A stretch of 64,000 nucleotides of DNA from assembly GCA_019671135.1 (NCBI GenBank), contig JAHRHY010000014.1, forward strand, positions 1,672,001 through 1,736,000, given 5' to 3'. Below are positions 1 through 10,412 of the stretch, piece after piece. Made by a program: the position numbers and the translations under genes. Below the pieces are notes generated by a model. It did not search any database. It saw only the letters and a list, made by a program, of their open reading frames with translations, and was not told the DNA's origin. The DNA comes from Linnemannia hyalina. Its lineage: Eukaryota > Mortierellomycota > Mortierellomycetes > Mortierellales > Mortierellaceae. Position 1 is the stretch's first letter. Every line of letters begins with the position of its first letter.

Positions 1-91
1 CACATTCATCGATCAGACCGGCCACAACGAGGTAGTGATCACTCAGAATGGTTACGATCCCAAGGCTATTATTGCCTTCATCTCTGCTTGA
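1..91 (+). CDS. 3' end of an unidentified protein gene (partial)
   Basis: Reading from base 2 there is an open frame of 29 codons to a TGA at 89-91, ending in the residues YDPKAIIAFISA. The rest of the gene lies left of the window. Codon use is GC-rich at third positions like the intact genes nearby, which supports real coding. The tail is too short to assign a family. It converges with the membrane-protein gene on the opposite strand, whose stop codon lies about 245 bases away. Confidence 0.5.
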   Translation, partial: TFIDQTGHNEVVITQNGYDPKAIIAFISA

Positions 92-336
92 TTGAGCATC
101 CACCCTCCTCAATCTTCTCACTTTATTCTTTTATCTCACTTTGTTTTTACAAATGAGTTCTTGTCATATCATTTCCATGTAAATAAACAAAAGATAACCA
201 TTCCTGATTGACTTTCCTCTGCTTTTATTGAATAACGACCTGGATGTGAACAAAAAAAAAATGAGTTGCGTTTAGCACCCAACAAGCCAATATTTTTTGA
301 GGCTTTCCCACAGAAGAAATTGTTTTCTAAAAAGTA

Positions 337-1800
337 TCATTGGACTCTTCTTGCCCTTGCAACTCTCGCATCGCGCGCCTTCAAATCCTCCACCAGGCGC
401 CAAGCAACCCAGAGACGGTACACAAAAAATGCATTGAAAGCAATCATCTTGCAAGCACGGAGAAAGGTCACCTCTTCTATCGATTGCTGCCCTGTATTGC
501 TGTCCTTGTAAGGAAAGGGTGCGACTGTAAAGTCCTCGTTCCAGTGCTCCATGCTTGATTTTGAAACGGTGTGGAAGGTGGTGGCGCAGATGGAGTAGAA
601 GAGCCATTGGGTGTGAATGAGGGTCTTGGAGTAGATGACGTACAGCCCTGCAATCCCTTGCATCAAATAAAAAGCCCATTCTGCGTGATGTACTCCGCCT
701 ACATTTGGGAGACAATGTCAAAAACAAAAGAAGAGGGACGCCATGTGGTCAGTTGAAAAGGGTGTGGTGTCTGTTTCTGGAAGCTCCAAAATGCGACCAT
801 TCTGTTTCTTCTGTTTTGTTTGAGAGCAGAGAATGCCCAGCAGCTCAGAATTTTTCACTTTCAAGGCTTGTTTTCCTTGCCACGTACCAGAAAGGTGAGA
901 AATCTGGCTCATGCCATTGATCGTCCTCACCAGCAGCCAGACGCCTACAAAGAGACGAGGCCACGTTGGCACCCTCAGTCTCAATCGGCGAATTTCGGCC
1001 TCGGTCTTGAACCCATCCACCATCGATGCCGACGTGATGGGCGCAGGGAGGTCGCTGTTGGCAGATAAGAGGTGGTTTCCTTGTTGTTCCCATCGAACCT
1101 CCTGCTCATGATCCAATTGCCGCCTCTGAATCAAGATGGTCCACAATGCAAATCCTAATACCATATTAAGCGCAGAGGGTATCCAGGGTTCGACCCCCTT
1201 CCACACGGTCGCAACAAGGGCCGGTATAGTTATCGACTGAGGTGTTGCTGTCATTGTTGGCTGCTGCGGAAACATCTCCAACGTGTGGTTCTGCTGAAGG
1301 GCAGTGGCGTTGTTGACACGCTCCATGAGCGAGGGGACAAAGTAAGAATAGGAATAGACATAGACCATAAAAACTCCACTGAAGAGTGCGCTCACAAGCC
1401 AGATATTGAATGCCAACTGGGCTAGTCCTGTTGATGGCTTGAAAGCGACGTGAACTCGCTGAAGCCCAATCGCGACTCCATGGACCATGTAAAAGTATAT
1501 GAGGTAATAAGAGCGGAGGGAAACATTGGCAAGCGATTCTAAGAAACCGAAAAGGACAAAAAAGTAAAGAGTTGATGAGTATTGAGGAGGGGGTGGGGGT
1601 TAGTGAGATTGGCCGTAAGTTCGAGTTGGATACCACTTCTACGACAGGACTGGTTGAGGGTTGTTACCTGAGGGGATGTTTAAAGGACGAAAGAGCCTTT
1701 GGACAGAGTAGAAGGGTGAGTAGACAGAGAGAATGATAACAACGACTCGAGGCCAGTAATGCCAAAGTCGAGGCAGCAGGTCTGCTGTTCTTTGAGACAT
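337..1800 (-). CDS. Orphan eight-helix membrane protein, paralog A (three exons)
   Basis: Exons on the minus strand are 1800-1668, 1538-888 and 698-337, with consensus introns (GTAACA..TAG, GTACGT..TAG), both in phase 1. They join to a 381-residue protein. It has one hydrophobic helix in exon 1, four in exon 2 and three in exon 3. The loop between helices 3 and 4 carries NNAT and NHT glycosylation sequons, which suggests a luminal or extracellular side. The loop between helices 4 and 5 has QRRQLDHEQEVR and a basic block ending LRLRVPTWPR, shared with the paralog at 25542-27005. The C-terminal tail is charged (VEDLKARDARVARAR). I do not recognise the family. The same three-exon plan recurs at 25542-27005 and 30304-31747. 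A TATATA element lies about 95 bases upstream of the start codon. Confidence 0.82.
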
Positions 1801-1891
1801 TGAAAGTACAGTGGTGTTTTGGAGTAAATATCTGTGAATGTGTGCAAGTGGTGGGGGCAGTAGGTGAGAATGGCGAGAAGAATGAGACTGG

Positions 1892-1897
1892 GGTATA
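1892..1897 (-). promoter_or_regulatory. Possible TATA box of membrane paralog A
   Basis: A palindromic TATATA lies about 95 bases upstream of the start codon at 1800. Spacing resembles that of other genes in the window. Only position and sequence support it. Confidence 0.35.
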
Positions 1898-3789
1898 TAA
1901 ACAAAAAAAGGCAAAGCAGACGGAAGACTGTGCAATTCCGCTGCAGGCGCCAATGCTCTCATTTGTGGGACGCTTCTCACCGACATTTTGCCACCAAAAG
2001 AAACAAAATTCCAAGCCACCCCCTGGTATTCTTCTTTGGGCGAACTGAGGAATGGAGCATACAATAGAGTGTAAAGGAACGCACGTTCAGGCACAGCTCC
2101 GTCCTTCACTGCAGATCGACTATAGTCCTACTACCACTATTCTCTTCCTCTTTTCTCCGCGTTCACACGGCCGACCATTCCATTTCGTTGTTGGCGGTCA
2201 GCTCATTTCTCTTGCTCTTTTGTCACCATTTTCGATGTTTGATTGAGCTGACCATTAGCAGACCCCTTCTCTCTTTTCTTTGCACTTCATTTTTTTCCTT
2301 CCCTTTGTTCATCTTCAACTTCCCTCTCTTCCTTCCCGTGCATTTTTCTCGTACGTTAGCAATGTTCGTGACTAATTTCTTTTGACCGAGTTAACCGATT
2401 AACCGATTAACTGAATAACTGATGGGCCGAAATACTGACTGATCAAGTACATCATTGTCCCGAACAAAAAGGTCCAGGCGCGTCTACGATGTGTCTTAAA
2501 TGAGCAGCGCGCCAATGCGTTCTTTTCCCGTCTCCCTTGCAGCTCCCCTCTTATCCCCACACATCCCCCGCCCTCAACACGCAACAACGTCCACAAGTAT
2601 GGAACCGCCAAACCATACAAACAAGCGACCATCATCTGATGGAGTGTCCTCACCGAAGCGCCAGTAGCAAGGAGCATCCTCCTTTGCCAGACCAATGACC
2701 TCCTTCCCTTCCTCCTCGTCATCTGCATGCTCAATTGGCGCGTCTCTCATGCCTATATTAGCATCAACGACCTCCTCCTCATCGTCATTTGCGATTGGAG
2801 CATCCAACTCACCTCCTGGACCTTCGACTCCAACTTCATTCGACATCAGATGCTCGTCATTGACTGTGGCAGCAATTACAACTCACAGCAACAAATACAG
2901 TTACCAATCAGGCCCTCAATAAACTCCACGACAGTCGGATTTGATCCCCATTCTCGGCTCATCCCTTAAAGGAAAAGTGAAGGTGATGATCATTGGGATA
3001 ACGACGATGCAGATGAAACTTCTACAGGCTGATGATGGCGACCAACATCCTCTGAGCGGGTCCTTAGCTCATTCCCTTGAAACCTAATTGAGTCCTACGA
3101 GCCGACCTATCAACCAGCCTTACCTTTATATTTAACAAACGCCCCTAGTAGTTAGTAGTGATCGCTAAAGCCATCATAGTATATAACAATCTCCCGCTCG
3201 CTTTTCAACGCCATAGCCCTCAGAAGTCCAGCTATGCAGTACAAATGACGTTTTTACACCTTTAGTGTTATAGTCTCCCTTACCCTTTGCACTATTTCGC
3301 TGTCTTCCACGAATTCAATTAACTGTCAGCCAATTCATGCCTGCTCTGAACCTTGCATACTTGGCCGCGGAGTAACCGGTTGCGACTTATGACTTTGTCC
3401 TCCTTGTAACGAAATACTCTGCGAGGGGTGGTGTTACGCAACTTCCGCGCAAAATACTTGCCCAGGATGTAGTAGAGGCTGTCCTGGACTTTAAGTTCAA
3501 CGTCACCAGTTAGTACACATTCACACAACGCTTACTGAAGCAAGGATTGAAAGAGGCGACATCGAAGGATAAAAGAAGCGTCGCCACTGTGAACGCCTGG
3601 CAGCCGGAAGTCAGCTTTCCCAGCATGGCAATGCAAACGTCTCGTGTCACCGTACCCTCAATTTTTCCTCAGTTCCCTTGAAGTTTTCTTCGTGCAACAA
3701 CATCAGCTGAGCTCTCACTATTCCTCGGATGTTCTATCCGAATAGAAGTAGACGAACAAAGAAAAAACGCGAAGGAACGGCTTCTTACC

Positions 3790-3797
3790 TATTTAAA
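3790..3797 (+). promoter_or_regulatory. TATA-like element of the 3937 gene
   Basis: TATTTAAA lies about 140 bases upstream of the start codon at 3937. It is followed by a pyrimidine-rich leader, matching the spacing of TATA elements before the pectate lyase and second pirin genes. Confidence 0.4.
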
Positions 3798-3936
3798 CGC
3801 ACACATTCACTCTCGAACCCACGTTCACTTCACTCCCTTAGCCTTCTCTGAATTTCATAAACCCTCCATCCCAACCTCCTTTCCTCTATTTCTCATATAC
3901 ATTAATTCAAAATCTACCTCAGCTCAGTCCATAATT

Positions 3937-4626
3937 ATGGAGACTATCACCATGGAGGAGAAGATCATGGTCAAGACCTTTTCAATCTTATCTCTCTTTC
4001 AAGGACTCTTCTCTTTTGCCAACCTACTCATTCTTTGCACCATTCTTAGCACTATTCTATCCTTCGCTCTCAAATGGCTATTCGATATAGAGTTCTCTAT
4101 CCTCTTTCTGTTTGGAATCTTTCTAGTTCTACATGTTGTGTTCGTGCACTTCACATATCCCTTCCTGCGTCCCGAGGGTTACCTGTCTGTCCTTGCCATT
4201 TACTTCGCAAGTTCACCCAACTATCTGGAGCTCATCAACTTTGGGTCCCTGTATGCAGCCCGAGGTGAAGCGAATAAGTGTCTCGATCTCCTCCGCCAAG
4301 AGACGTTAAATGATCCTGCGAAGAAGAACTACTCTTGCACGCTTGGATCTTGCACCGCCATACTCAAGTTCGGGCCAAACATGGATAGCGCCAATAATTC
4401 CGCTGTACAAGAATGGATCGACCTATTGGCGAATAATATTGCCCTACCAGGCTTTATCGGAACTGCACGCCAGTCAGTGACAAGTAACGGAGAGTTTGAC
4501 GCATATGCCAGCCTACACTGCAGAAATAGCTGGGGTGGAATAGCACAGTGGATCGCAAAACGACATTTAAGCAATAGTACACAAGAAGAATTAGCCCCCT
4601 CTGACACAACTCCCCTTCTCCGTTGA
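3937..4626 (+). CDS. Small two-helix membrane protein of unknown function
   Basis: This is an uninterrupted frame of 229 residues with a TATA-like element and pyrimidine-rich leader upstream. Residues about 20-50 and 55-80 form two long hydrophobic segments. The remaining 150 residues are soluble, contain four cysteines (in the CTLGSC and LHCRN segments and near KCLDLL) and look like a compact domain. The protein ends DTTPLLR, which fits the acidic dileucine consensus (D/E)xxxL(L/I) used for vacuolar or endosomal sorting; that role is inference. A second ATG, six codons in, is a possible alternative start. I do not recognise the family. Degenerate direct repeats flank the gene. It could be a lineage-specific gene. 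Confidence 0.6.
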   Translation: METITMEEKIMVKTFSILSLFQGLFSFANLLILCTILSTILSFALKWLFDIEFSILFLFGIFLVLHVVFVHFTYPFLRPEGYLSVLAIYFASSPNYLELINFGSLYAARGEANKCLDLLRQETLNDPAKKNYSCTLGSCTAILKFGPNMDSANNSAVQEWIDLLANNIALPGFIGTARQSVTSNGEFDAYASLHCRNSWGGIAQWIAKRHLSNSTQEELAPSDTTPLLR

Positions 4627-6490
4627 CACGATCATAAATTTTGACAAGAAAATAGCGACCTTTACTGCTTAATAAAAGATAACTCAAGGAATAGTAATGA
4701 CGGACCTCGTTTACTTCTGAGTCCTTTGTTCGCAGTGCCTCAACTCCTTGACCCATCCGCTTTACGCCTTTGTGCGGTCTATTTTCATAGGGCGCATTTG
4801 CAAGACTAAATGTATCCACATATCATGCTTTACTCCCAATCTGGAAACGAAGGATCAAAAAGCAACGTCGCTATGAACGCTTGGCTACCACAAGCCAGTT
4901 ATCCCTCTTTGTTTTTAGCCTGTCCTTGATTTGTGATTGCCCTTGATTTAAGCCTTACTCATGATTAACTTTTCTTTCGTCTCTTTGGTGCAAGGTTGGT
5001 GGCAGCGTACACTTGGACTGGCGGGTAGCGTATCATATTTTTTCATCATCTTCAACCTTCTTATAATTTTCCCTCTGTCTCCATTTCTATTACACCAACT
5101 GACACGAAAATTATATCCCTCATCATCAGTCTTGTTGCAACTGCATGCATCGCAGTTCAAAGTAAGAACCAAGATAAACCGTGCTCTGGTATAGGAGCAA
5201 GAGTGTTCGATGATAGATGAAATTGCGTGCATGCGATTGATTTTTTTCTTTTAAAAACCCTTTCTTGCTTGTAATAATAGTCTATCACAACCATAAACTA
5301 TGAATCTACTTGTGAATTAACAACAGTGCCACTCGAAAAGCTTGGATCACAGGCAACGGCAACTTGCAACTGTGATGAAGCCAAAAGGGTACCTTGGGTC
5401 AACTGGCACTTCTCCAGGGGTCAACAGATTTCATAGCCGCTACTGTTCCTATAGTCGCACCCATTAGCTGAAAGGTATAATGGCCCAACTGAAGAATTCG
5501 GTCGCTTCCCATATTGAGGTTCCAAACGGATCCTCCTATGCCACGGTCAACCTCGCTTTCAAAGCTGCCGTCGCCACTCTAACATCCTTTGCGTAACCAA
5601 GCTCACCTCATGCACCAATATTCGCGTTATGCGTCGAGCTCCTGAAGGATACCCAGTCATATGCGTTAGATGTCGACAGGTGCTCGTCAGCCGCCATGAA
5701 CACATGATAATATTAATGTTGAGAATGTCATTCAGCCTACCACTTTCTGTGGGTACAAGAGCACCTCTCACGAGCTACGATCAGTAGTCTGGACAACTCT
5801 CAATCTTCATTCAATTCGCGCAGACAATTAAATCTGAGCATCTTTACCGCCCAACTCTACAAAGTAAATTATCGTTCCTTTAAGCAACGCCTATGTAACA
5901 AGACAACGATCCCAACCGACTGATTGACTCAGGAAGGATCCATCAAGAACATTCTGATCAGCTCCCTGAACCCTTCTAGAATAACCATGTAATGCAAAAT
6001 CGGTGTTTTTGACATTATCAGAGGACAAGAGAGGAAGAGGCAAGGGGAAACAATAAGGAATGGGGGACGAGGGCCAAGGAAAAAATAAGTAAGAACGGTG
6101 AAGTTTTTTTTTTTTGATGTGTGTTTTTGTGCAGCAGAGGTTTGTCTTCTCCCTCATATGATATCATCATACAGCACATCGCCACACCACCAGCACACAA
6201 CACCATCAAATCGCTATTCTGGACTCTGCGAACCCCACAGAGCTCATGTCGTTACGTTTGCTGCTGACGGCACTGATAGATAAATCTGGTGGCATGTTAG
6301 AACCCATTGTTCAAGTTTTGTAGCCACAAATTGCGACAGCCAACAGTGACAGGCGGGTTGACAGGTGTTTACGATTTGCGCAGCGAGTGAGGCGTCTGGA
6401 CAGACAAACAAACCAAAACCTTATTTCTTTCCCTCTTCATGGGGTTGGATCTGCTTGGACCCCATGGAGTAAAAGCTTAGTGTAGTGTAA
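4627..6490. other. Gene-poor stretch
   Basis: About 1.9 kb has no credible gene on either strand. Open frames here are short, lack start context and have no conserved features. The DNA is AT-rich, and 5300-5900 looks like scrambled former coding sequence that I could not identify. Confidence 0.5.
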
Positions 6491-6498
6491 TGACGTCA
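6491..6498 (+). promoter_or_regulatory. TGACGTCA palindrome (CRE/ATF-type bZIP site)
   Basis: The exact eight-base palindrome TGACGTCA lies 35 bases upstream of the TATA box of the glutathione S-transferase-like gene. This is the consensus for CREB/ATF-class bZIP factors, several of which control fungal stress and detoxification genes. Binding here is inferred from sequence and position only. Confidence 0.5.
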
Positions 6499-6532
6499 TG
6501 GCCATCTTGAGGGAAAGAAGCCGGGGAGAACG

Positions 6533-6540
6533 TATAAATA
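6533..6540 (+). promoter_or_regulatory. TATA box of the GST-like gene
   Basis: TATAAATA lies 71 bases upstream of the start codon at 6604 and downstream of the bZIP palindrome, with a short CA-rich leader between. Confidence 0.6.
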
Positions 6541-6603
6541 CCAGGATAGGCGCACACACTAAACCTTCAAAACAACAGACAACTCACCCATTCCACAACA
6601 ACC

Positions 6604-7509
6604 ATGCTTCAAACTCCAGTTGCTTCCACCAACCTCAGCTCTGGGGAGCTCTCTGCCCTCGCCGCATGCATCGACAGCAAGTTTGTCTTTTCCTACTTTT
6701 CGGTATACATTGACCTCAACTGGAAACATAGAAGGCCCTGCTTCGCTCCCTCTTTCGTTTTCTTACATATGCGTATATATATCTTCTTGCTTGATTTCCC
6801 TTTCGCCGACTAGGTTCATGGTCAAGCCCTGACCACCCGTGCCCTGCTGTGCGTAGCCGGCGCCGATTGGGAGGACAACATGATCCCGCTCGAGACATGG
6901 TCCACGGAGCACAAAGCCAAGTTTCCCTACGGCACCATCCCTGTCCTGCACGAACAGTTTCCCAATGGCCAAGTCCTCGAGATTTGCGAAATCGCCGCCA
7001 TCGAAAAGTACATTGCCCAAAAGTTCCACATGGTTCCTGATAGTCTCTGGGACCAAGTCCGGCACAACGAGGCGCTTTCCTTGTCCGAGTCATTGTTCAA
7101 GTTGTGGATCTTTCGTGCCTCCCCCCATATGGATCATAATGCTCATGTGGGGATTCTCATGCTGCTCAAGACCCACACGCTGCCCGACTATATCCATGTC
7201 ATGGAGAAGCTGTTGATCAAGAATGGCGACAATGGACATCTTGTGGGCGACAAGTTTACCCATGCAGATGTCTTTACGAGTGTTGTGCTCGACTACATGA
7301 TCAGCATGAGGCCCTTGAAGGACGTGTTGAACAAAGAGTCGGCCCCCAGGTTATTCAAGTTGAAGAGCTTGGTTGATGCCCATCTCAAGTATGCAGCCTA
7401 TCGCAAGAGCGAGGCTTACGCTGTCGCGTCCGAGGGAATGAACAAGAGGTTTTCGCAAGGCGTGTTCGACATCGATTTTTCCAGAACCTTCAACCTTGCT
7501 TTAGAATAA
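6604..7509 (+). CDS. Glutathione S-transferase-like protein
   Basis: Two exons, 6604-6702 and 6814-7509, flank a 111-nt phase-0 intron (GTATAC..TAG) and give 264 residues. The N-terminal half reads as a thioredoxin-like GST domain: strand FVFSYFS, helix VHGQALTTRALLCVAGADW, then FPYGTIPVLHEQF, where the cis-proline of the TIPVL segment normally contacts glutathione, then the acidic helix LEICEIAAIEKYIAQKF. The C-terminal half (about 110-250) is helical, as in GST-C, with the N-capping motif GDKFTHADVF. The order fits sigma-class-like fungal GSTs that conjugate glutathione to electrophiles. The conserved ES(R/N) of classical GSTs is EI here, so activity is uncertain. A TATA box and a CRE-like palindrome lie upstream. 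Confidence 0.8.
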
Positions 7510-7559
7510 AAAAGACGTGGAAAAATGCGCCATCCCATGTTTTTGTCAGCAACAGAAAA

Positions 7560-8783
7560 CAGAGTGAAGGATGTCTTGTTGACTTGTTGACTTGCATTCC
7601 TGCTCGTCCTGGCTCTGAACCACAATCGCAGCCGCATTGGTTCCCCTTGACGACCTGTCCTTGGCGTTGGTCTTGGCTTTGCGCTTGTCCTTGTCACGGC
7701 GAACGCCAGCCTGCAGGGTGCTCCCAACACAGATGACTTGTGGGGACGGGTGTTGGTGGTAGCGATATTGGAGGTTCCAGCAGCGGAAGTACTTATAGCG
7801 GCTCGAACATGATTCTCAGTTTCTTGTTTCCTGCCATCAACGTCATCTCAGCCTCATCACCCTTGTCCCTTGTAGTTCAGATACAACTATTCAAAGTAAA
7901 AAAGCCACTTGTGAGGGTTTTGCATAAAAAGACGCCAACGTTACTCACAACTATATTTCAACCTGCCCTGACAGCCTTCATGATCTTGACATCATCAATG
8001 TCGATCTCTGGCAATTCTGGCTTTAGTCCGAGGGCGTGTTACTGTGAGATGAACTCGAACATGCGTTTCGTCGCCAGGGTTGGGGCAAAACCGCCATTGA
8101 CGGCGATGAGATCGGTAATATCCGTTTTAGTGATGTCACGAGCGACAAGCGCGTTGATGCAAGCTCGTCTGTAGTTCGTGAAGAGGCATGCCAAGCATGC
8201 ACCATCGACCTTCCAGCAGCACAGATGTTGATTGGACTCTTCAACGCTGCGTAGTAGCTCCTCACAATCACAATCCAACAGCAGCTCTAGCTCTGAAGAA
8301 TCCACGAACTCTTCAAGTGAGGTCGATGGTGCTGATGCCCGAGGATGATAATACTGGATATGCAAATGTTGCCGCAGATGATGATGTGGCAGACGACATC
8401 TCTAGAGTCGAGCTTCCTGGCCCGTTGGCTGTTGAGTTATGTGGCGGCGAGGCTTGAGGAGTTGTTGATAAGTCATCATAAGGCGGGCACACTTCAAGGT
8501 CCGAGAGATGAGTTCCCAGATTTGCCTTCACTGTCGGCGCACATGCTGAGGATGAAGCCTCGGATACCTTGTTCTCCCGAAACAATTCCTTGGCTACATG
8601 CTCACCCTCAGCGGCAAGCTCACCAGCGGCCCGTGTTGTTGATAACTTTGCGGCTTGAGACACCCAAAACCTGGAGCCCTCGTTGCGTTTCCAGATTTCA
8701 TATATGCTCAGTAGAGTTGCACTTGTTGTATGTGAAACGAAGACTTTTGACATGAGGGTTGTGAAAGCGTCATGGGTATCCAT
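7560..8783 (-). pseudogene. Decayed gene of an unrecognised, probably multicopy family
   Basis: Minus-strand coding-like sequence starts at an ATG at 8783. It includes a segment with TTRAAGELAAEGEHVAKE and a serine-rich linker, then shifts frame near 8340 into a segment rich in acidic and cysteine residues. That segment meets an in-frame TAA at 8041-8039, after which the same frame continues as HALGLKPELPEIDIDD. Further pieces towards 7600 lie in another frame and end in a lysine-rich tail (DKDKRKAKTNAKDRSS). The disruptions argue for a pseudogene, though some could be introns. I do not recognise the family. The helical style resembles the decayed locus at 10.9-13.2 kb, but I cannot show homology. 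Confidence 0.45.
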
Positions 8784-9437
8784 TTCGCAAAATCGGGAAT
8801 GACAATAGCTTCCTTCTCGGCGGTTTTATTCTTTAGTCATTGCGATTTCGGGTGATTGGCGTTTCCTGAAATCATTGCTAGCGGTTCGACGTTGATGAAC
8901 AAACAAGAACAGGTCATTTAATGCATTTCTGGTAATAGATGGGTATCCCGCAAAAAACAAACAAACAAACAAAAAAAACAAAAAGGCAGATGACCACTCC
9001 ACCACACTCCACTTATCGACTATCCTCCTGCCGCGAAATAAACAGGAGCGGGCTAAGAAAGCACCAGTGTATGATGGACAGATGTCATAGTCTTGGCCTG
9101 CATTTATCATTCAAACATTGAACGGACTTTGTGTATACATATGTAAAAACGATAACGGGTGTGCAAAAGGCGTGGCAAGGATGAGGAAAGTAGCAGAGAA
9201 GAGAAACAAGGGAAGCGAGAAGGGGGGGGGGAAGGACAACAATGAGTCTGTCACGAAAACAGCGCTGGGTGTAGTAATGAAAGTGTGCGAGGTAATGAAA
9301 TAGGCGTAGGAGCGGGGATGGGGTTGCTGTGCAAGTGATAAACGGGCTAAAGAGTGACTAGCAAGTACAACAGTATCATACGTCTATGGTGCTAAACCTC
9401 TTGCTGCATAGTGTGTGCTCGTACACGACATCCGTCC
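8784..9437. other. Gene-free stretch with simple repeats
   Basis: No gene is seen. It contains a CAAA-rich run near 8955-8985 and a G run near 9222-9231. The rest is unremarkable spacer between the pseudogene and the DUF4291 gene. Confidence 0.5.
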
Positions 9438-10265
9438 TTATTTTGTATGGTCTCCCACCATCCGCAGTGAAATTTGCAGTCTCTCCGGGAGCTCAAATGG
9501 CTTTTCCTTCGGGACCAATCCGAGCTGGATGAGCTCCTCATCGGTGACGTCGGGCTTGTCGTCCAAGACCTGCTTTAACCTCCTCGCCTTGTCCGTTACA
9601 TCCTCGATTTTGACAATCATGTGCTCTACCCAGTCCGAACTGATAGCTCTGGGGATGCCGATCTGAATGCTCCGATACTCCAACTTGTGTAAACGGATCG
9701 TGCGTTCAGGATCCCATTGAACCTTCACATCGGATGACTTCTCGGCGCCTGCTACATTATGATGAACTCGCCTACTGGTGTTATCAGAGGTTCCGTCTGA
9801 CAGTGCTGGTGAATTTTCGCCTTCCATATTTGCCATTGTTCCCCCTCTATCGTGGGTGGTAAGAACTGCACGTTCGAGGAGATTGATGAAGGTGTCGTGT
9901 TTCATCTTCAGAGCCAAGATTCGTTCCTGCCCAGGGTCTTTGTAGGAATATCCTGCCCGGTAAAGCATCCATGCCCAACTGGGTTTGATCCAGGTCATTC
10001 GTGTAGTGAGGAAATCTGGTGACGCATTGAGCTTTTGCTCGGCGACGGCCGCGCTGGCGATGGCGTGTTTATATGCCTGGTAGACGGTGATGGTCTCGTC
10101 GTCGTAGTCGGCCCGTACTTGTCTGAAAGGCGTCGCCATGGATGTGGGTAGAAGGTGTCTGTCATGGAGATGCTCATCTCCATTCAATACCACATCTCGA
10201 ATCTTGTCTGTAACGTCACCAAACACGTGATTTGAATTTATTCGGTTCTGTGACCTGCTCGACAT
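9438..10265 (-). CDS. DUF4291 family protein
   Basis: A single-exon frame of 275 residues carries the hallmark blocks of DUF4291: QVRADYDDETITVYQAY near residue 48, RMTWIKPSWAWMLYRAG near 88, GQERILALKMKHDTF after it, and VKVQWDPERTIRLHKLEYRS near 185, then RSIQIGI. The family is known from bacteria and fungi and I know of no established biochemical function. The core could start at the ATG at 10139 (MATPFRQVRAD). The first 42 residues from 10265 are not family-like and may be non-coding or a lineage extension. Residues 138-180 form a low-complexity insert between the two core halves. Its neighbours are decayed or orphan genes, so it sits in an accessory island. Confidence 0.82.
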   Translation of the reverse strand: MSSRSQNRINSNHVFGDVTDKIRDVVLNGDEHLHDRHLLPTSMATPFRQVRADYDDETITVYQAYKHAIASAAVAEQKLNASPDFLTTRMTWIKPSWAWMLYRAGYSYKDPGQERILALKMKHDTFINLLERAVLTTHDRGGTMANMEGENSPALSDGTSDNTSRRVHHNVAGAEKSSDVKVQWDPERTIRLHKLEYRSIQIGIPRAISSDWVEHMIVKIEDVTDKARRLKQVLDDKPDVTDEELIQLGLVPKEKPFELPERLQISLRMVGDHTK

Positions 10266-10334
10266 CGCGAACTAATTAAGACCTCCAGCATCCGCACATG
10301 GGAACATGGGCGAAGTCCTTCTTTACTTCTTTAC

Positions 10335-10412
10335 TTTCAGAACAATCCTTCAGAACACTCCTTCAGAACAATCCTTCAGAACAATCCTTCAGAACAATCT
10401 TTCAGAACATCC
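10335..10412 (+). repeat. 13-bp tandem repeat, six copies
   Basis: Six consecutive 13-base units of consensus CTTCAGAACAATC fill 10335-10412. Units 3 to 5 are identical and the outer ones carry one to three changes. The array lies between the DUF4291 gene and an upstream minus-strand ORF, and overlaps the last codons and stop of that ORF. Confidence 0.85.

Larger units (their letters stand above)
1801..3936. other. Gene-poor stretch
   Basis: No convincing gene is seen in about 2.1 kb. It contains the upstream region of paralog A, pyrimidine-rich DNA (2090-2380) and a small duplication of the element ACCGATTA near 2393-2410. A minus-strand open frame at 2574-2846 would encode an acidic peptide with an imperfect repeat beginning DAPI, but its codon use and missing context give little support. 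Part of 3571-3630 resembles 4852-4910 (see the repeat entry). Confidence 0.5.
3570..4912 (+). repeat. Degenerate direct repeats (about 58 bp) flanking a small gene
   Basis: The segment around 3563-3621 and the segment around 4848-4906 align by eye over about 58 bases at roughly 75 percent identity. Both contain GAAGGAT, then CGTCGC, then TGAACGC. They lie in the same orientation on either side of the gene at 3937-4626. They may be remnants of a segmental duplication or of an inserted unit; nothing further identifies them. Confidence 0.35.

Noticed and set aside
3319..3528. Minus-strand 69-codon frame
   Set aside because: Basic composition is plausible for a fragment, but there is no start context, homology cue or neighbouring segment to support it.
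4961..5194. Plus-strand hydrophobic 77-codon frame
   Set aside because: Hydrophobicity comes from T-rich DNA; no promoter, splice or conserved residues.
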